In this document: piece by piece, positions 63,272-64,000 of the stretch | Layout of the letters: each line of letters begins with the position of its first letter | How positions within the stretch are numbered: the stretch's first letter is position 1 | NCBI GenBank assembly: GCA_020161065.1 | Contig: JAIUPH010000031.1 | Span: 1 to 64,000, forward strand | From: Pseudomonadota bacterium | GTDB lineage: Bacteria; Pseudomonadota; Gammaproteobacteria; Burkholderiales; Burkholderiaceae_C | Direction of reading: 5' to 3' | Length of the DNA: 64,000 nt | Notes under the pieces: generated by a model | What the model was told of the DNA's origin: nothing | The model's database searches: none | Seen by the model: the letters and a program-made list of their open reading frames with translations, nothing else | Position numbers and translations under genes: made by a program

Positions 63272-64000
63272 ATGAGCAACGCTCCCGCCCCCCGTTTGCC
63301 GTTTCCGTACCGCCCTGAAGCCGAGGTCGTCAGCGAGTTGCTCGCCGGCCTGCAAGGCCGCCTGGATTGGGCGCGCGCCGCCGCGGCGGCCACGCCCTGG
63401 GTGCATGCGGTGCGCGCGCATCCGGCGCCGTTCTGGGCGATGGAATCGCTGCTGCGCGAGTACCCGATCAGCAGCGCCGAAGGCCTGGCATTGATGCGCC
63501 TGGCCGAAGCGCTGCTGCGCGTGCCCGATGCCGAGACCGCGGTGGCGCTGACGGCCGACCAGCTGGGCCGCGCCGACTTCAGCGGCGGCGGCGACGGCGA
63601 CGGCCCGCACCGCATGCTGGCAAGCCTGTCGGCCAGCGCGATCTCGCTGTCGAAGAAGCTGCTGCCCGAAGGCGGCGACCCGCCCGGGCTGCTGCAGCGC
63701 CTGGGCGCGCGCACCGTGGTCGCGGCCACCGTGCGCGCCATCCAGTTGCTGGGCCGGCAGTTCGTGCTGGGCCGCTCGATCGACGAGGCGATGGCCGAGG
63801 CCGACGCGCAGCGCAAGGCGCAGCCGGCGCTGCGCTTCTCGTACGACATGCTGGGCGAAGGCGCGCGCACCGAGGCCGACGCCGAGCGCTACCTGGCCAG
63901 CTACCGCCACGCGATCGACCGCATCGCCGCGGCGCGCCCCGCCGCCGCCCGTGCCGCGCCCAGCCCGATGCAGGGCGACGGCATCTCGATCAAGCTGAGC
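63272..64000 (+). CDS. putA: Bifunctional proline dehydrogenase / pyrroline-5-carboxylate dehydrogenase PutA, N-terminal part
   Basis: The frame is open from ATG 63272 to the window end: 243 codons. GAGGT at 63259-63263 supports the start. Landmarks are PFPYRPEAEVVSELL, LLREYPISSAEGLALMRLAEALLRVPD, LSASAISLSKKLL, VRAIQLLGRQFVLGRSIDEAM, FSYDMLGEGARTEADAERYL and SPMQGDGISIKLS, which belong to the PutA domain II and the start of the proline dehydrogenase barrel. PutA converts proline to glutamate in two steps. The N-terminal ribbon-helix-helix domain of trifunctional PutA is absent, which fits control by a separate Lrp-type activator. Confidence 0.95.
   Translation, partial: MSNAPAPRLPFPYRPEAEVVSELLAGLQGRLDWARAAAAATPWVHAVRAHPAPFWAMESLLREYPISSAEGLALMRLAEALLRVPDAETAVALTADQLGRADFSGGGDGDGPHRMLASLSASAISLSKKLLPEGGDPPGLLQRLGARTVVAATVRAIQLLGRQFVLGRSIDEAMAEADAQRKAQPALRFSYDMLGEGARTEADAERYLASYRHAIDRIAAARPAAARAAPSPMQGDGISIKLS

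Overview
The window is a GC-rich chromosomal segment whose gene content, GTG/TTG start use and gene order point to a betaproteobacterium of the order Burkholderiales, close to the Rubrivivax/Leptothrix/Aquincola type (inferred from gene families, not from a database search). Coding density is very high, most genes overlap by 4 nt (ATGA, GTGA or TTGA), and the strong third-position G+C bias creates many long false ORFs.

Region 1 (1-22390) is an essentially complete type VI secretion system (T6SS) of the kind that carries TagF, TagJ, an FHA protein and a PP2C phosphatase. A divergent hcp is cut by the left edge. Then follow tagH-pppA-tssJ-tssK-tssL-tssM-tagF-tssA, and after a 148-nt gap tssB-tssC-X-Y-tagJ-tssE-tssF-tssG-tssH(clpV). 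X and Y are two unassigned genes wedged between tssC and tagJ; X ends in a glycine-zipper membrane segment and is a candidate pore-type effector or membrane accessory. No vgrG or PAAR gene is seen.

Region 2 (22400-30749) is an envelope and signalling neighbourhood: an OmpA-family protein, two Ser/Thr protein kinases (one with a DUF4384-like tail, one with a periplasmic Cache-like sensor and a C-terminal HAMP domain), thymidine kinase, a lipoprotein polysaccharide deacetylase, a repeat-type lipoprotein and a LysM/TPR lipoprotein. The kinases could supply the kinase arm opposing PppA; this is inference.

Region 3 (30858-40109) carries a DUF2892 protein, a Crp/Fnr regulator, a YkgJ-type cysteine-cluster protein, then the replication-origin-linked mnmG-rsmG-lysE-parA set with parB 2.9 kb further on. 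argC (opposite strand), two GNAT genes and a small membrane protein lie between parA and parB. A perfect parS core lies inside mnmG and a near-perfect one inside rsmG.

Region 4 (40110-45321) is the prkA(yeaG)-yeaH-spoVR(ycgB) stress operon, preceded by a well-formed sigma-54 -24/-12 promoter.

Region 5 (45330-64000) is mostly housekeeping: an FAD-linked oxidase, cobalamin adenosyltransferase, DAHP synthase, an M48 peptidase, threonine dehydratase, TldD, the rsmI/yraN/diaA/dolP cluster, a 3-hydroxyisobutyrate dehydrogenase-family enzyme, a large lipoprotein, pilT-pilU, yggS, and an Lrp-type regulator divergent from putA (cut by the right edge). Upstream of the DAHP synthase gene is a previously unmarked 22-codon leader peptide with a run of Phe/Tyr/Trp codons followed by a strong intrinsic terminator, with a sequence able to form an antiterminator: a complete-looking aromatic amino acid attenuator. 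Short tandem repeats occur at 57367, 62610 and 40133. No tRNA, rRNA, insertion sequence or CRISPR array was recognised.
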